Shown here: positions 49,660 through 62,066 of the stretch, one piece after another
Layout: each line of letters begins with the position of its first letter
Position numbering within the stretch: the first letter of the stretch is position 1
Assembly: GCF_041381155.1 (NCBI RefSeq)
Contig: NC_091135.1
Coordinates: forward strand, 55,441,997-55,505,996
Length of the DNA: 64,000 nucleotides
From: Argopecten irradians
Lineage: Eukaryota; Mollusca; Bivalvia; Pectinida; Pectinidae
Reading direction: 5' to 3'
The notes under the pieces: generated by a model
Seen by the model: the letters and a program-made list of their open reading frames with translations, nothing else
Told to the model about the DNA's origin: nothing
Databases searched by the model: none
Program-made: the position numbers and the translations under genes

Positions 49660-52600
49660 GTCAGGGGAGGATCCATGGTAGGTACCAGGTTATTATTTAT
49701 CATAAAGGTTGTCGGGGGAGGATCCATGGTAGGTACCGGGTTATTATTTATCATAAAGGTTGTCAGGGGAGGATCCATGGTAGGTACCAGGTTATTATTT
49801 ATCATAAAGGTTGTCGGGGGAGGATCCATGGTAGGTACCGGGTTATTATTTATCATAAAGGTTGTCAGGGGAGGATCCATTGTAGGTACCGAGTTATCAT
49901 TTATCTTAAAGGTTGTCAGGGGAGGATCCATGGTAGGTACCGGGTTATTATTTATCATAAAGGTTGTCAGGGGAGGATCCATGGTAGGTACCAGGTTATT
50001 ACTTATCATAAAGATTATCAGGGGATGATCCATGGTAGGTAACGGGTTATTATTTATCATACAGGTTGTCAAAGGAGGATCCATGGTAGGTACCAAGTTA
50101 TTATTTATCATAAAGGTTGTCAGGAGAGGATCCATGGTAGGTACCAAGTTATTATTTATCATAAAGGTTGTCAGGGGAGGATCCATGGTAGGTACAAGGT
50201 TATTATTTATCATAAAGGTTGTCGGGGGAGGATCCATGGTAGGTAACGGGCTATTATTTATCATGAAGGTTGTCAAGGGAGGATCCATGGTAGGTACCAG
50301 GTTATTATTTATCATAAAGGTTGTCAGGGGATGATCCATGGTAGGTACAGGGTTATTATTTATCATAAAGGTTGTCAGGGGAGGATCCATGGTAGGTACC
50401 AAGTTATTATTTATCATAAAGGTTGTCGGGGGAGGATCCATGGTAGGTACCAAGTTATTATTTATCATAAAGGTTGTCAGGGGAGGATCCATGGTAGGTA
50501 ACGGGCTATTATTTATCATAAAGCTTGTCAGGGGAGGATCCATGGTAGGTAACGGGCTATTATTTATCATAAAGGTTGTCAGGGGAGGATCCATGGTAGG
50601 TACAGGGTTATTATTTATCATAAAGGTTGTCGGGGGAGGATCCATGGTAGGTAACGGGCTATTATTTATCATGAAGGTTGTCAAGGGAGGATCCATGGTA
50701 GGTACCAGGTTATTATTTATCATAAAGGTTGTTGGGGTAGGATCCATGGTAAGTATCAGGTTATTATTTATCATAAAGGTTGACAAGGGAGGATCCATGG
50801 TAGGTACCGGGTTATTATTTATCATAAAGGTTGTCAGGGGAGGATCCATGGTAGGTACCGGGTTCTTATTTATCATAAAGGTTGTCAGGGGAGGATCCAT
50901 GGTAGGTACAAGGTTATTATTTATCATAAAGGTTGTCAGGGGAGGATCCATGGTAGGTACCGGGTTCTTATTTATCATAAAGGTTGTAGGGGTAGGATCC
51001 ATGGTAGGTACCAGGTTTATTATTTATCATAAAGGTTGTCAGGAGAGGATCCATGGTAGTTACAGGGTTAATATTTATCATAAAGGTTATCAGGGGAGGA
51101 TCCATGGTAGGTACCAGGTTATTATTTATCATGAAGCTTGTCAAAGGAGGATCCATGGTAGGTACAGGGTTATTATTTATCATAAAGGTTGTCAGGGAAG
51201 GATCCATGGTAGGTACAGGGTTATTATTTATCATAAAGGTTGTTGGGGTAGGATCCATGGTAGGTACCAGGTTATTATTTATCATGAAGCTTGTCAAAGG
51301 AGGATCCATGGTAGGTACCAAGTTATTATTTATCATAAAGGTTGTCAGGGGAGGATCCATGGTAGGTACAGGGTTATTATTTATCATAAAGGTTGTTGGG
51401 GTAGGATCCATGGTAGGTACCAGGTTATTATTTATCATAAAGGTTGTCAGGGTAGGATCCATGGTAGGTACCAGGTTATTATTTATCATAAAGGATGTCG
51501 GGGGAGGATCCATGGTAGGTACAAGATTATTATTTTTCATAAAGGTTGTCAGGGGAGGATCCATGGTAGGTACAAGGTTATTATTTATCATAAAGGTTAT
51601 CAGGGGAGGATCCATGGTAGGTACCAGGTTATTATTTATCATGAAGGTTATCAGGGGAGGATCCATGGTAAGTACCGGGTTATTATTTATCATCCAGGTT
51701 GTCAGGGTAGGATCCATGGTAGGTACCGGGTTATTATTTATCATAAAGGTTGTCAGGGGAGGATCCATGGTAGGTACAGGGTTATTATTTATCATAAAGG
51801 TTATCAGGGGAGGATCCATGGTAAGTACCGGGTTATTATTTATCATAAAGGTTGTCAGGGTAGGATCCATGGTAGGTACCGGGTTATTATTTATCATAAA
51901 TGTTGTCAGGGGAGGATCCATGGTAGGTACAAGGTTATTATTTATCATAAAGGTTATCAGGGGAGGATCCATGGTAGGTACCAAGTTATTATTTATCATG
52001 AAGGTTATCAGGAGAGGATCCATGGTAGGTACCAAGTTATTATTTATCATAAAGGTTGTCGGGGGAGGATCCATGGTAGGTAACGGGCTATTATTTATCA
52101 TGAAGGTTGTCAAGGGAGGATCCATGGTAGGTACCAGGTTATTATTTATCATAAAGGTTGTCAGGGGATGATCCATGGTAGGTACAGGGTTATTATTTAT
52201 CATAAAGGTTGTCAGGGGAGGATCCATGGTAGGTACCAAGTTATTATTTATCATAAAGGTTGTCGGGGGAGGATCCATGGTAGGTACCAAGTTATTATTT
52301 ATCATAAAGGTTGTCAGGGGAGGATCCATGGTAGGTAACGGGCTATTATTTATCATAAAGCTTGTCAGGGGAGGATCCATGGTAGGTAACGGGCTATTAT
52401 TTATCATAAAGGTTGTCAGGGGAGGATCCATGGTAGGTACAGGGTTATTATTTATCATAAAGGTTGTCGGGGAGGATCCATGGTAGGTAACGGGCTATTA
52501 TTTATCATGAAGGTTGTCAGGGAGGATCCATGGTAGGTACCAGGTTATTATTTATCATAAAGGTTGTTGGGGTAGGATCCATGGTAAGTATCAGGTTATT

Positions 52601-55206
52601 ATTTATCATAAAGGTTTGACAAGGGAGGATCCATGGTAGGTACCGGGTTATTATTTATCATAAAGGTTGTCAGGGGAGGATCCATGGTAGGTACCAGGTT
52701 ATTATTTATCATAAAGGTTGTCAGGGGAGGATCCATGGTAGGTACAAGGTTATTATTTATCATAAAGGTTGACAAGGGAGGATCCATGGTAGGTACAGGT
52801 TATTATTTATCATAAAGGTTGTCAGGGGAGGATCCATGGTAGGTACCGGGTTTTATTATTTATCATAAGGTTGTCAGGGGAGGATCCATGGTAGGTACAG
52901 GGTTATTATTTATCATAAAGGTTGTCAGGGAGGATCCATGGTAGGTACAGGGTTATTATTTATCATAAAGGTTGTCAGGGAGGATCCATGGTAGGTACAG
53001 GGTTATTATTTATCATAAAGGTTGTCAGGGGAGGATCCATGGTAGGTACAAGGTTATTATTTATCATAAAGGTTGTCAGGGGAGGATCCATGGGTAGGTA
53101 CCAGGTTATTATTTATCATAAAGGTTGTCAGGGGAGGATCCATGGTAGGTACCAGGTTATTATTTATCATAAAGGTTGTCAGGGGAGGATCCATGGTAGG
53201 TACCAAGTTATTATTTATCATAAAGGTTGTCAGGGGAGGATCCATGGTAGGTACAGGGTTATTATTTATCATAAAGGTTGTCAGGGGAGGATCCATGGTA
53301 GGTACAGGTTATTATTTATCATAAAGGTTGTCAGGGGAGGATCCATGGTAGGTACAGGGTTATTATTTATCATAAAGGTTGTCAGGGGAGGATCCATGGT
53401 AGGTACAGGGTTATTATTTATCATAAAGGTTGTCAGGGGAGGATCCATGGTAGGTACCAGGTTATTATTTATCATAAAGGTTGTCAGGGGAGGATCCATG
53501 GTAGGTACAGGGTTATTATTTATCATAAAGGTTGTCAGGGGGGGGAGGATCCATGGTAGGTACAGGGTTATTATTTATCATAAAGGTTGTCAGGGGAGGA
53601 TCCATGGTAAGTACCGGGTTATTATTTATCATAAAGGTTGTCAGGGTAGGATCCATGGTAGGTACCGGGTTATTATTTATCATAAATGTTGTCAGGGGAG
53701 GATCCATGGTAGGTACAAGGTTATTATTTATCATAAAGGTTATCAGGGGAGGATCCATGGTAGGTACCAGGTTATTATTTATCATAAGGTTATCAGGGGA
53801 GGATCCATGGTAGGTACCGGGTTATTATTTATCATAAGGTTTCAGGGAGGATCCATGGGGAGGGTTATTATTTATCATCCAGGTTTCAGGGGAGGATCCA
53901 TGGTAGTACCGGGTTATTATTTATCATAAAGGTTGTCAGGGTAGGATCCATGGTAGGTACCGGGTTATTATTTATCATAAAGTTGTCAGGGGAGGATCCA
54001 TGGTAGGTACAGGGTTATTATTTATCATAAAGGTTATCAGGGGAGGATCCATGGTAGGTACCGGGTTATTATTTATCATAAAGGTTGTCAGGGGAGGATC
54101 CATGGTAGGTACAAGGTTATTATTTATCATAAAGGTTGTCAGGGGAGGATCCATGGTAGGTACAAGGTTATTATTTATCATAAAGGTTATCAGGGGAGGA
54201 TCCATGGTAGGTACCGGGTTATTATTTATCATACAGGTTGTCAGGGGAGGATCCATGGTAGGTACAGGGTTATTATTTATCATAAAGGTTGTCAGGGGAG
54301 GATCCATGGTAGGTACAGGGTTATTATTTATCATAAAGGTTGTCAGGGGAGGATCCATGGTAGGTACTGGGTTATTATTTATCATAAAGGTTGTCAGGGG
54401 AGGATCCATGGTAGGTACAGGGTTATTACTTATCATAAAGGTTATCAGGGGAGGATCCATGGTAGGTACTGGGTTATTATTTATCATAAAGGTTGTCAGG
54501 GGAGGATCCATGGTAGGTACTGGGTTATTATTTATCATAAAGGTTGTCAGGGGAGGATCCATGGTAGGTACTGGGTTATTATTTATCATAAAGGTTGTCG
54601 GGGGAGGATCCATGGTAGGTACTGGGTTATTATTTATCATAAAGGTTGTCAGGGGAGGATCCATGGTAGGTACAGGGTTATTATTTATCATAAAGGTTGT
54701 CAGGGGAGGATCCATGGTAGGTACCGGGTTATTATTTATCATAAAGGTTGTCAGGGGAGGATCCATGGTAGGTACCGGGTTATTATTTATCATAAAGGTT
54801 ATCAGGGGAGGATCCATGGTAGGTACCAAGTTATTATTTATCATAAAGGTTATCAGGGGAGGATCCATGGTAAGTACCGGGTTATTATTTATCATACAGG
54901 TTGTCAGGGGAGGATCCATGGTAGGTACAGGGTTATTACTTATCATAAAGGTTATCAGGGGAGGATCCATGGTAGGTACTGGGTTATTATTTATCATAAA
55001 GGTTGTCAGGGGAGGATCCATGGTAGGTACTGGGTTATTATTTATCATAAAGGTTGTCAGGGGAGGATCCATTTTAGGTACCTAGTTATTATTTGTCATA
55101 AAGGTTGTCAGGGGAGGATCCATGGTAGGTACCGGGTTATTATTTATCAAAAAGGTTGTCAGGGGAGGATCCATGGTAGCTTCCGGGTTATTATTCATAA
55201 TAAAGG
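49660..55206. repeat. Minisatellite array 7, 51 bp unit, about 108 copies
   Basis: Units contain GGAGGATCCATGGTAGGTAC, GGGTTATTATTTATCATAAA and GGTTGTCAGG. The 51 bp period (17 codons) without internal stops gives long frames on both strands, such as MVGTGLLFIIKVVRGGS repeats on + and MDPPLTTFMINNNPVPT repeats on -, as well as a second + frame. These overlap each other and are interrupted at indels, so they are not credible genes. Each typical unit carries GGATCC, CCATGG and often GGTACC. Confidence 0.97.
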
Positions 55207-55288
55207 CAAAATAATAATACTAGGAAATACTTAGTGGTGAAATTTACTAGGAAATATACTAAGTACCATGTACTTAAAAGTATATGTA
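55207..55288. other. Short unique spacer between arrays 7 and 8
   Basis: About 80 bp without repeat units. It includes TACTAGGAAATACT and a near copy, TACTAGGAAATATACT. Confidence 0.7.
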
Positions 55289-57198
55289 GGACCATGCACT
55301 GGTAATCCCAAGGACCATGTACAGGGTAATCTTAAGGACCATGTACAGGGGAAATCCTAAGGACCATGTACAGGGTAATCCTAAATTAAGGACAATGTAC
55401 ATAATATCCTAAGGACCATGTTTAAGGTAATCCTAAGGACCATGTACAGGGTAATCCTAAGGACCAAATATAAAGTAATCCTAAGGACTATGTACAGGGT
55501 AATCCTAAGGACCATGTACAGGGTAATCCCAAGGACCATGTACAGGGTAATCTTAAGGACCATGTACAGGGTAATCCTAAGGATCATGTACAGGGTAATC
55601 CTAAGGACCATGTACAGGGTAATCTTAAGGACAATGTACAGGATAATCCTAAGGACCATGTACAGGGTAATCCTAAGGACCAATAACAGGGTAATCTTAA
55701 GGACCATGTACAGGGTAATCCTAAGGACCATGTACAGGGTAATCCTAAGGACCATGTACAGGGTAATCCTAAGGACCATGTACAGGGTAATCCTAAGGAC
55801 CATGTACAGGGTAATCCTAAGGACCATGTACAGGGTAATCCTAAGGACCATGTACAGGGTAATCCTAAGGACCATGTACAGGGTAATCCTAAGGACCATG
55901 TACAGGGTAATCCTAAGGACCATGTACAGGGTAATCCTAAGGACCATGTACAGGGTAATCCTAAGGGCCATGTACAGGGTAATCCTAAGGACAATGTACA
56001 GGGTAATCCTAAGGGCCATGTACAGGGTAATCCTAAGGGCCATGTACAAGGTAATCCTAAGGACCATGTACAGGGTAATCCTAAGGGCCATGTACAGGGT
56101 AATCCTAAGGGCCATGTATAAGGTAATCCTAAGGACCATGTACAGGGTAATCCTAAGGGCCATGCACAGGGTTATCCTAAGGACCATGCACAGGATAATC
56201 CTAAGGACCATGTACAGGGTAATCCTAAGGGCCATGTATAAGGTAATCCTAAGGACCATGTACAGGGTAATCCTAAGGGCCATGCACAGGGTTATCCTAA
56301 GGACCATGCACAGGATAATCCTAAGGACCATGTACAGGGTAATTCTAAGGATCATGTATAGGGTAATCCTAAGGACCATGTACAGGGTAATCCTAAGGAT
56401 CATGTACAGGGTAATTTTAAGGACAATTTACATGATAATCCTAAGGACCAAGTACAGGATAATCCTAAGGACCATGCACAGGATAATCCTAAAGACCATG
56501 TATAGGGTAATTCTAAGGACCAAATACAAGGTAATTCTAAGGACCATGTACAAGGTAATCCTAAGGACCATGTACAGGGTAATCCTAAGGACCATGTACA
56601 GGGTAATTCTAAGGATCATGTATAGGGTAATCCTAAGGACCATGTACAGGGTAATCCTAAGGACCATGTACAGGGTAATTTTAAGGACAATTTACATGAT
56701 AATCCTAAGGACCAAGTACAGGATAATCCTAAGGACCATGTACAGGGTAATCCTAAGGACTGTGTACAGGGTAATCCTAAGGACTGTGTACAGGATAATC
56801 CTAAGGACCATGTACAGGGTAATCCTAAGGACCATGTACAGGGTAATCCTAAGGGCCATGTACAGGGTAATCCTAAGGACCATGTACAGGGTAATCCTAA
56901 GGGCCATGTACAGGGTAATCCTAAGGACCATGTACAGGGTAATCCTAAGGACCATGTACAAGGTAATCCTAAGGACCATGTACATGGTAATCCTAAGGAC
57001 CATGTACAAGGTAATCCTAAGGACCATGTACATGGTAATCCTAAGGACCATGTACAGGGTAATCCTAAGGACCATGTACAGGGTAATCCTAAGGACCATG
57101 TACAGGGTAATCCTAAGGACCATGTACAGGGTAATCCTAAGGACCATGTACAGGGTAATCCTTAGGACCATGTACAGGGTAATCCTATGGACCATGTT
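55289..57198. repeat. Minisatellite array 8, 24 bp unit, about 80 copies
   Basis: The unit is GGACCATGTACAGGGTAATC plus CTAA. The eight-codon period leaves frames open on both strands (MYRVILRT on +, MVLRITLY on -). Common variants are GGGCCATG, CATGCACAGGGTTATC and CAGGATAATC. Confidence 0.97.
56100..56340. repeat. 120 bp higher-order repeat in array 8, two copies
   Basis: A five-unit block with ordered variants GGGCCATGTATAAGG, normal unit, GGGCCATGCACAGGGTTATC, GGACCATGCACAGGATAATC, normal unit appears twice in succession, 120 bp apart. The rare GGGTTATC variant occurs near 56169 and 56289. Confidence 0.85.
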
Positions 57199-58267
57199 TA
57201 ACCCTAGTAGTGCTGTATTGTCTCATATTGGGATAGTACCGAGTGCTGAATTGTTTGGAAAATTTAAAAAAAAAAAATTTTTTTTTCTTCATTCTTAAAT
57301 ACCAAGAAGCATCCAAATAATATGTTTGATACACTCAGTGGTCATTTGAAAGTCGATAGACTTCAGTTTGTTTCAAGAAAAAGGTCTTATCATCCTGGGT
57401 CAATACATTGAAGGACTAATTTTCCTGAAATGCTAATTGGAATTAGAATAGGTTGACTGTTAAATTTCAGATGAAAGTTAAATGGGTGGAGACCAACAGT
57501 TAAGGTGGAAAAGGACATTGAAAAAGAATTGCCTATATTACTGTAATAACCTTTTCTGAAACTGAGCAATTTACATCACTTATAATTACAGAAGGGAAAT
57601 ATTAAAGTTATATAAATGGTAGGGCTGGAGATGTTCATATTCATATTGAGCTACTCTTTCTATGAAAATAAGCAATTCTAGATACAACTAGTTTTATAGT
57701 CAAACTTTTTAAAGCTTTTCCAGACTGAATGGTACAGAAAAATTTGGTTTACAAATAAGGATTTGAGAAAAGAAAACACTCAATTGGAGGGTGTGTGGAT
57801 AGGATTGGGTTGGATGCAAGTTGATGTATCACAGATATGAAAATGCACTCAAAATAAAATTTGATCAAAACCTTATGGGGGAGTATGAAGGAAAAGGGAT
57901 ACTGTTAAACTTATTGCTGTCACTTGTATAAGGTTTTTATAAAATGAAAATAATGATAATAAAAATAAAATTGGGAGATGGGAGTGAATTTTGTAATGGA
58001 GTTGGTGCTGGTAGAGTTAAAACAAGTGAAGGAATTGATCTGTCGGGTAACATAGGAACAGCTCTATACAAGTAAAATCAAATAAAAAATTTGGAGAATT
58101 GTATTGATTTGAATGATTATCAGCAAGGAAGAAAATTTAAGTATAAATCAATATATCCTCTTGTCCTTTTTAAAATCCACACCAAGATATGACACAGAGT
58201 TCATTTTGTGTGTCAGCTCACACTGCTAGCATGGAAACCATCGAAAATATTTGATACCTGCCAAGTA
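57199..58267. other. Unique DNA between arrays 8 and 9
   Basis: An A-run directly followed by a T-run lies near 57267-57289. The rest is AT-rich and without recognised genes or elements. Confidence 0.6.
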
Positions 58268-61200
58268 GTCATTAGTGGTAGGTACATACACCATAATGGG
58301 CCCAATAAATACCCACATCCTTTTACAGTCGTTAGTGATACATACCATAATGGGCCCAATAAATACACATGTCCTTTTACAGTTGTTAGTGATACTACCA
58401 TAATGGGCCCAATAAATACACATGTCCTTTTATAGTCGTTAGTGATACATACCATAATGGGCCCAATAAATACCCACATCCTTTTACAGTCGTTAGTGAT
58501 ACATACCATAATGGGTCCAATAAATACACATGTCCTTTTATAGTCGTTAGTGATACATACCATAATGGGCCCAATAAATACCCACATCCTTTTACAGTCG
58601 TTAGTGATACATACCATAATGGGTCCAATAAATACACATGTCCTTTTATAGTCGTTAGTGATACATACCATAATGGGCCCAATAAATACCCACATCCTTT
58701 TACAGTCGTTAGTGATACATACCATAATGGGCCAATAAATACCACATCCTTTTAATCGGGATCATAATGGCCAATAAATACACATGTCCTTTTACAGTCG
58801 TAAGTGATACATACCATAATGGGTCCAATAAATACCAATGTCCTTTTACAGTTGTTAGTGATACATACCATTATGGGCCCAATAAATACCCACATCCTTT
58901 TACAGTCGTTAGTGATACATACCATAATGGGCCCAATAAATACCCACATCCTTTTACAGTCGTTTGTGATACATACCATAATGGGCCCAATAAATACTCA
59001 CATCCTTTTACAGTCGTTAGTGATACATACCATAATGGGTCCAATAAATACCCTCGTCCTTTTACAGTTGTTAGTGATACATACATAATGGGCCCAATAA
59101 ATATACCCATGTCCTTTTACAGTCGTTAGTGATACATACCATAATGGGCCCAATAAATACTCACATCCTTTTACAGTCGTTAGTGATACATACCATAATG
59201 GGTCCAATAAATACACATGTCCTTTTACAGTTGTTAGTGATACATACCATAATGGGCCCAATAAATACCCACATCCTTTTACAGTCGTTAGTGATACATA
59301 CCATAATGGGCCCAATAAATACTCACATCCTTTTACAGTCGTTAGTGATACATACCATAATCGGTCCAATAAATACACATGTCCTTTTACAGTCGTTAGT
59401 GATACGTACCATAATGGGTCCAATTAATACCCATGTCCTTTTACAGTCGTTAGTGATACATACATAATGGGCCCAATAAATATACCCATGTCCTTTTACA
59501 GTCGTTAGTGATACATACCATAATGGGCCCAATAAATACCCATGTCCTTTTACAGTCGTTAGTGATAAATACATAATGGGCCCAATAAATACCCATGTCC
59601 TTTTACAGTTGTTAGTGATACATACATAATGGGCCCAATAAATATACCCATGTCCTTTTACAGTCGTTAGTGATACATACCATAATTGACCCAATAAATA
59701 CCCACATCCTTTTACAGTCGTTAGTGATAAATACATAATGGGTCCAATAAATACACATGTCCTTTTACAGTTGTTAGTGATACATACCATAATGGGCCCA
59801 ATAAATACCCTCGTCCTTTTACAGTTGTTAGTCATACATACATAATGGGCCCAATAAATATACCCATGTCCTTTTACAGTCGTTAGTGATACATACCATA
59901 ATGGGCCCAATAAATACCCATGTCCTTTTACAGTCGTTAGTGATACATACCATAATGGGCCCAATAAATACCCATGTCCTTTTACAGTCGTTAGTGATAC
60001 ATAACATAATGGGCCCAATAAATACCTATGTCCTTTTACAGTCGTTAGTGATACATACATAATGGGCCCAATAAATACCTATGTCCTTTTACAGTCGTTA
60101 GTGATACATACCATAATGGGCCCAATAGATACTCTTGTCCTTTTACAGTCGTTAGTGATACATACCATAATGGGCCCAATAAATACCCACATCCTTTTAC
60201 AGTCGTTAGTGATACATACCATAATGGGCCCAATAAATACCTATGTCCTTTTACAGTCGTTAGTGATACATACCATAATGGGCCCAATAGATACTCTTGT
60301 CCTTTTACAGTCGTTAGTGATACATACCATAATGGGCCCAATAAATACCCACATCCTTTTACAGTCGTTAGTGATACATACCATAATGGGCCCAATAAAT
60401 ACCCACATCCTTTTACAGTCGTTAGTGATACATACCATAATGGGCCCAATAGATACTCTCGTCCTTTTACAGTTGTTAGTGATACATACCATAATGGGCC
60501 CAATAAATACCCACATCCTTTTACAGTCGTTAGTCATACATACCATAATGGGCCCAATAGATACCCTCGTCCTTTCACAGTCGTTAGTGATGCATACCAT
60601 AATGGGCTCCATAAATACCCACATCCTTTTACAGTCGTAAGTGATACAAACCATAATGGGCCCAATAAATACCCATGTCTTTTTACAGTCGTTAGTGATA
60701 CATACCACAATGGACCCAATAAATACCTAATCCTTTTACAGTTGTGAGTGATACATACCATAATAGACCCAATAAATACCCATGTCCTTTTACAGTTGTT
60801 AGTGATACATACCATAATGGGCCCAATAAATACCCACATCCTTTTACAGTCGTTAGTGATACATACCATAATGGGCCCAATAAATACCCATGTCCTTTTA
60901 CAGTCGTTAGTGATACATACCATAATGGACCCAATAAATACCCATGTCCTTTTACAGTTGTTAGTGATACATACCATAATGGACCCAATAAATACCATGT
61001 CCTTTTACAGTTGTGAGTGATACATACCATAATAGACCCAATAAATACCCATGTCCTTTTACAGTTGTTAGTGATACATACCATAATGGGCCCAATAAAT
61101 ACCCACATCCTTTTACAGTTGTTAGTGATACATACCATAATGGACCCAATAAATACCCTTGTCCTTTTACTGTCGTAAGTGATACGTACCATAATGGGTC

Positions 61201-62066
61201 CAATTAATACCCATGTCCTTTTACAGTTGTTAGTGATACATACCATAATGGGCCCAATAAATACCCTTGTCCTTTTACAGTTGTTAGTGATACATACCAT
61301 AATGGACCCAATAAATACCCATGTCCTTTTACAGTTGTTAGTGATACATACCATAATGGGCCCAATAAATACCCACGTCCTTTTACAGTTGTTAGTGATA
61401 CATACCATAATGGGCCCAATAAATACCCTTGTCCTTTTACAGTCGTTAGTGATACATACCATAATGGACCCAATTAATACCCATGTCCTTTTACAGTTGT
61501 TAGTGATACATACCATAATGGGCCCAATTAATACCCATGTCCTTTTACAGTTGTTAGTGATACATACCATAATGGGTCCAATAAATACCCTCGTCCTTTT
61601 ACAGTTGTTAGTCATACATACCATAATGGGCCCAATAAATACCCATGTCCTTTTACAGTTGTTAGTGATACATACCATAATGGGTCCAATAAATACCCTC
61701 GTCCTTTTACAGTTGTTAGTCATACATACATAATGGGCCCAATAAATACTCACATCCTTTTACAGTTGTTAGTGATACATACATAATGGGTCCAATTAAT
61801 ACCCATGTCCTTTTACAGTTGTTAGTGATACATACCATAATGGGTCCAATAAATACTCACATCCTTTTACAGTTGTTAGTGATACATACCATAATGGACC
61901 CAATAAATACCCTTGTCCTTTTACAGTTGTTAGTGATACATACCATAATGGAACCAATAAATACCTAATCCTTTTACAGTTGTTAGTGATACATACCATA
62001 ATGGACCCAATAAATACCCATGTCCTTTTACAGTTGTAAGTAATACATACCAATAAATACCTACAT
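58268..62066. repeat. Minisatellite array 9, 54 bp unit, about 70 copies
   Basis: Units contain CATAATGGGCCCAATAAATA, CCCACATCCTTTTACAGTCG and TTAGTGATACATAC. The 18-codon period opens frames on both strands in several registers. Variants CCCATGTCC, CTCACATCC and CCCTCGTCC, and GTTGTTAGT against GTCGTTAGT, are intermixed in clusters. GTTGTTAGT predominates toward the right. Confidence 0.97.

Noticed and set aside
49539..52458. Long frames of 487, 496 and 581 codons as repetitive-protein genes
   Set aside because: They follow from a 51 bp stop-free unit, overlap on both strands and switch frame at indels. No start, signal or splice context supports any one of them.
55381..57298. 626- and 340-codon frames in the 24 bp array
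   Set aside because: An eight-codon repeat open on both strands; no unique protein sequence beyond a short chance extension.
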